From Azospirillaceae bacterium (GTDB lineage: Bacteria; Pseudomonadota; Alphaproteobacteria; Azospirillales; Azospirillaceae), in NCBI GenBank assembly GCA_031291675.1, contig JARLIO010000023.1, positions 1 to 54,522 on the forward strand: a DNA stretch of 54,522 bases, in the 5' to 3' direction. A program made the position numbers and the translations under genes. Numbering within the stretch: position 1 is the stretch's first letter; every line of letters begins with the position of its first letter. The notes beneath the pieces are model-generated. The model was not told the origin of the DNA and did not search any database. It saw only the letters and a list, made by a program, of their open reading frames with translations. Shown here piece after piece: positions 54,321 to 54,522 of this stretch.

Positions 54321-54522
54321 AAACCCTCCACCGACGCGCTGGTGGCGCTGACGACGACGCGAACGAGGGCCGAGAGGCCGACGGGGCGAAGCCGGAAAAG
54401 CCGCCAAAGAGTTGGTTCCAGTTTTTCCCGAAGACGGGTTTAAGGCAAAAGGCGCCGTTTGCGCCCGTTTAGCCGTCTCCGGGATTGGTAACTTCTACCG
54501 AAGGCCGCTTTTGTCGGGCTGA

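Overview
The window is GC-rich, densely coding chromosomal DNA from an alphaproteobacterium. The best fit is a Rhodospirillales-like lineage, inferred from gene content only. Supporting markers are an NDUFA12-type complex I accessory subunit beside mlaD, a DUF2155 gene and aat, an RNase E whose S1 domain carries a long acidic insertion, a SUV3-type helicase, a B12-dependent ribonucleotide reductase, and a MaoC-phosphotransacetylase fusion next to acetate kinase. I found no rRNA, tRNA or CRISPR array.

Layout. 0.1-1.7 kb: a LysR regulator divergent from a Rossmann-fold reductase, with an 11-bp inverted repeat between them. 2.0-4.0 kb: a chemoreceptor. 4.4-8.3 kb: SUV3-like helicase, a small DUF1858-like protein with a Cys-rich tail, and moeA. 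8.5-13.3 kb: an SbcCD-like pair (YhaN-type SMC ATPase and YhaO-type nuclease) on the minus strand. 14.1-16.9 kb: an orphan hybrid histidine kinase with two receiver domains, then a secreted DUF2845 protein. 17.0-18.9 kb: an AraC regulator divergent from a short-chain dehydrogenase.

18.95-22.75 kb is an accessory island with lower GC. It holds a probable ADP-ribosyltransferase-like protein followed by a small partner gene, a truncated IS3-family orfA cut at a 107-bp element with 14-bp inverted ends, a protein with a HEPN-like RSAVEH motif, a DUF2188 gene and a 12-C homopolymer. This is the part of the window most likely to hold an undescribed toxin or defence module.

22.75-26.4 kb: nrdJ, whose leader is bracketed by a 12-bp inverted repeat. 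26.6-29.1 kb: a chemoreceptor relic, then NDUFA12, mlaD, DUF2155 and a convergent aat. 29.5-31.6 kb: a second chemoreceptor, with an HBM-type sensor. 31.8-37.2 kb, minus strand: accC-accB-aroQ (fatty acid and shikimate pathways), a HAD hydrolase, a DsbA-like oxidoreductase and an M48 protease. 37.2-42.9 kb, plus strand: a gamma-glutamyltranspeptidase-like lipoprotein, a class I aminotransferase, the MaoC-Pta fusion and ackA, which together interconvert acetyl-CoA, acetyl phosphate and acetate. A strong terminator follows. 43.1-46.9 kb: rne (minus). 47.5-51.9 kb: an AMIN-amidase and PBP1A, both acting on peptidoglycan. 52.2-54.2 kb: a potassium-channel protein, a small helical protein and a DUF1489 protein. 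The window ends in a promoter-like site and a structured leader.
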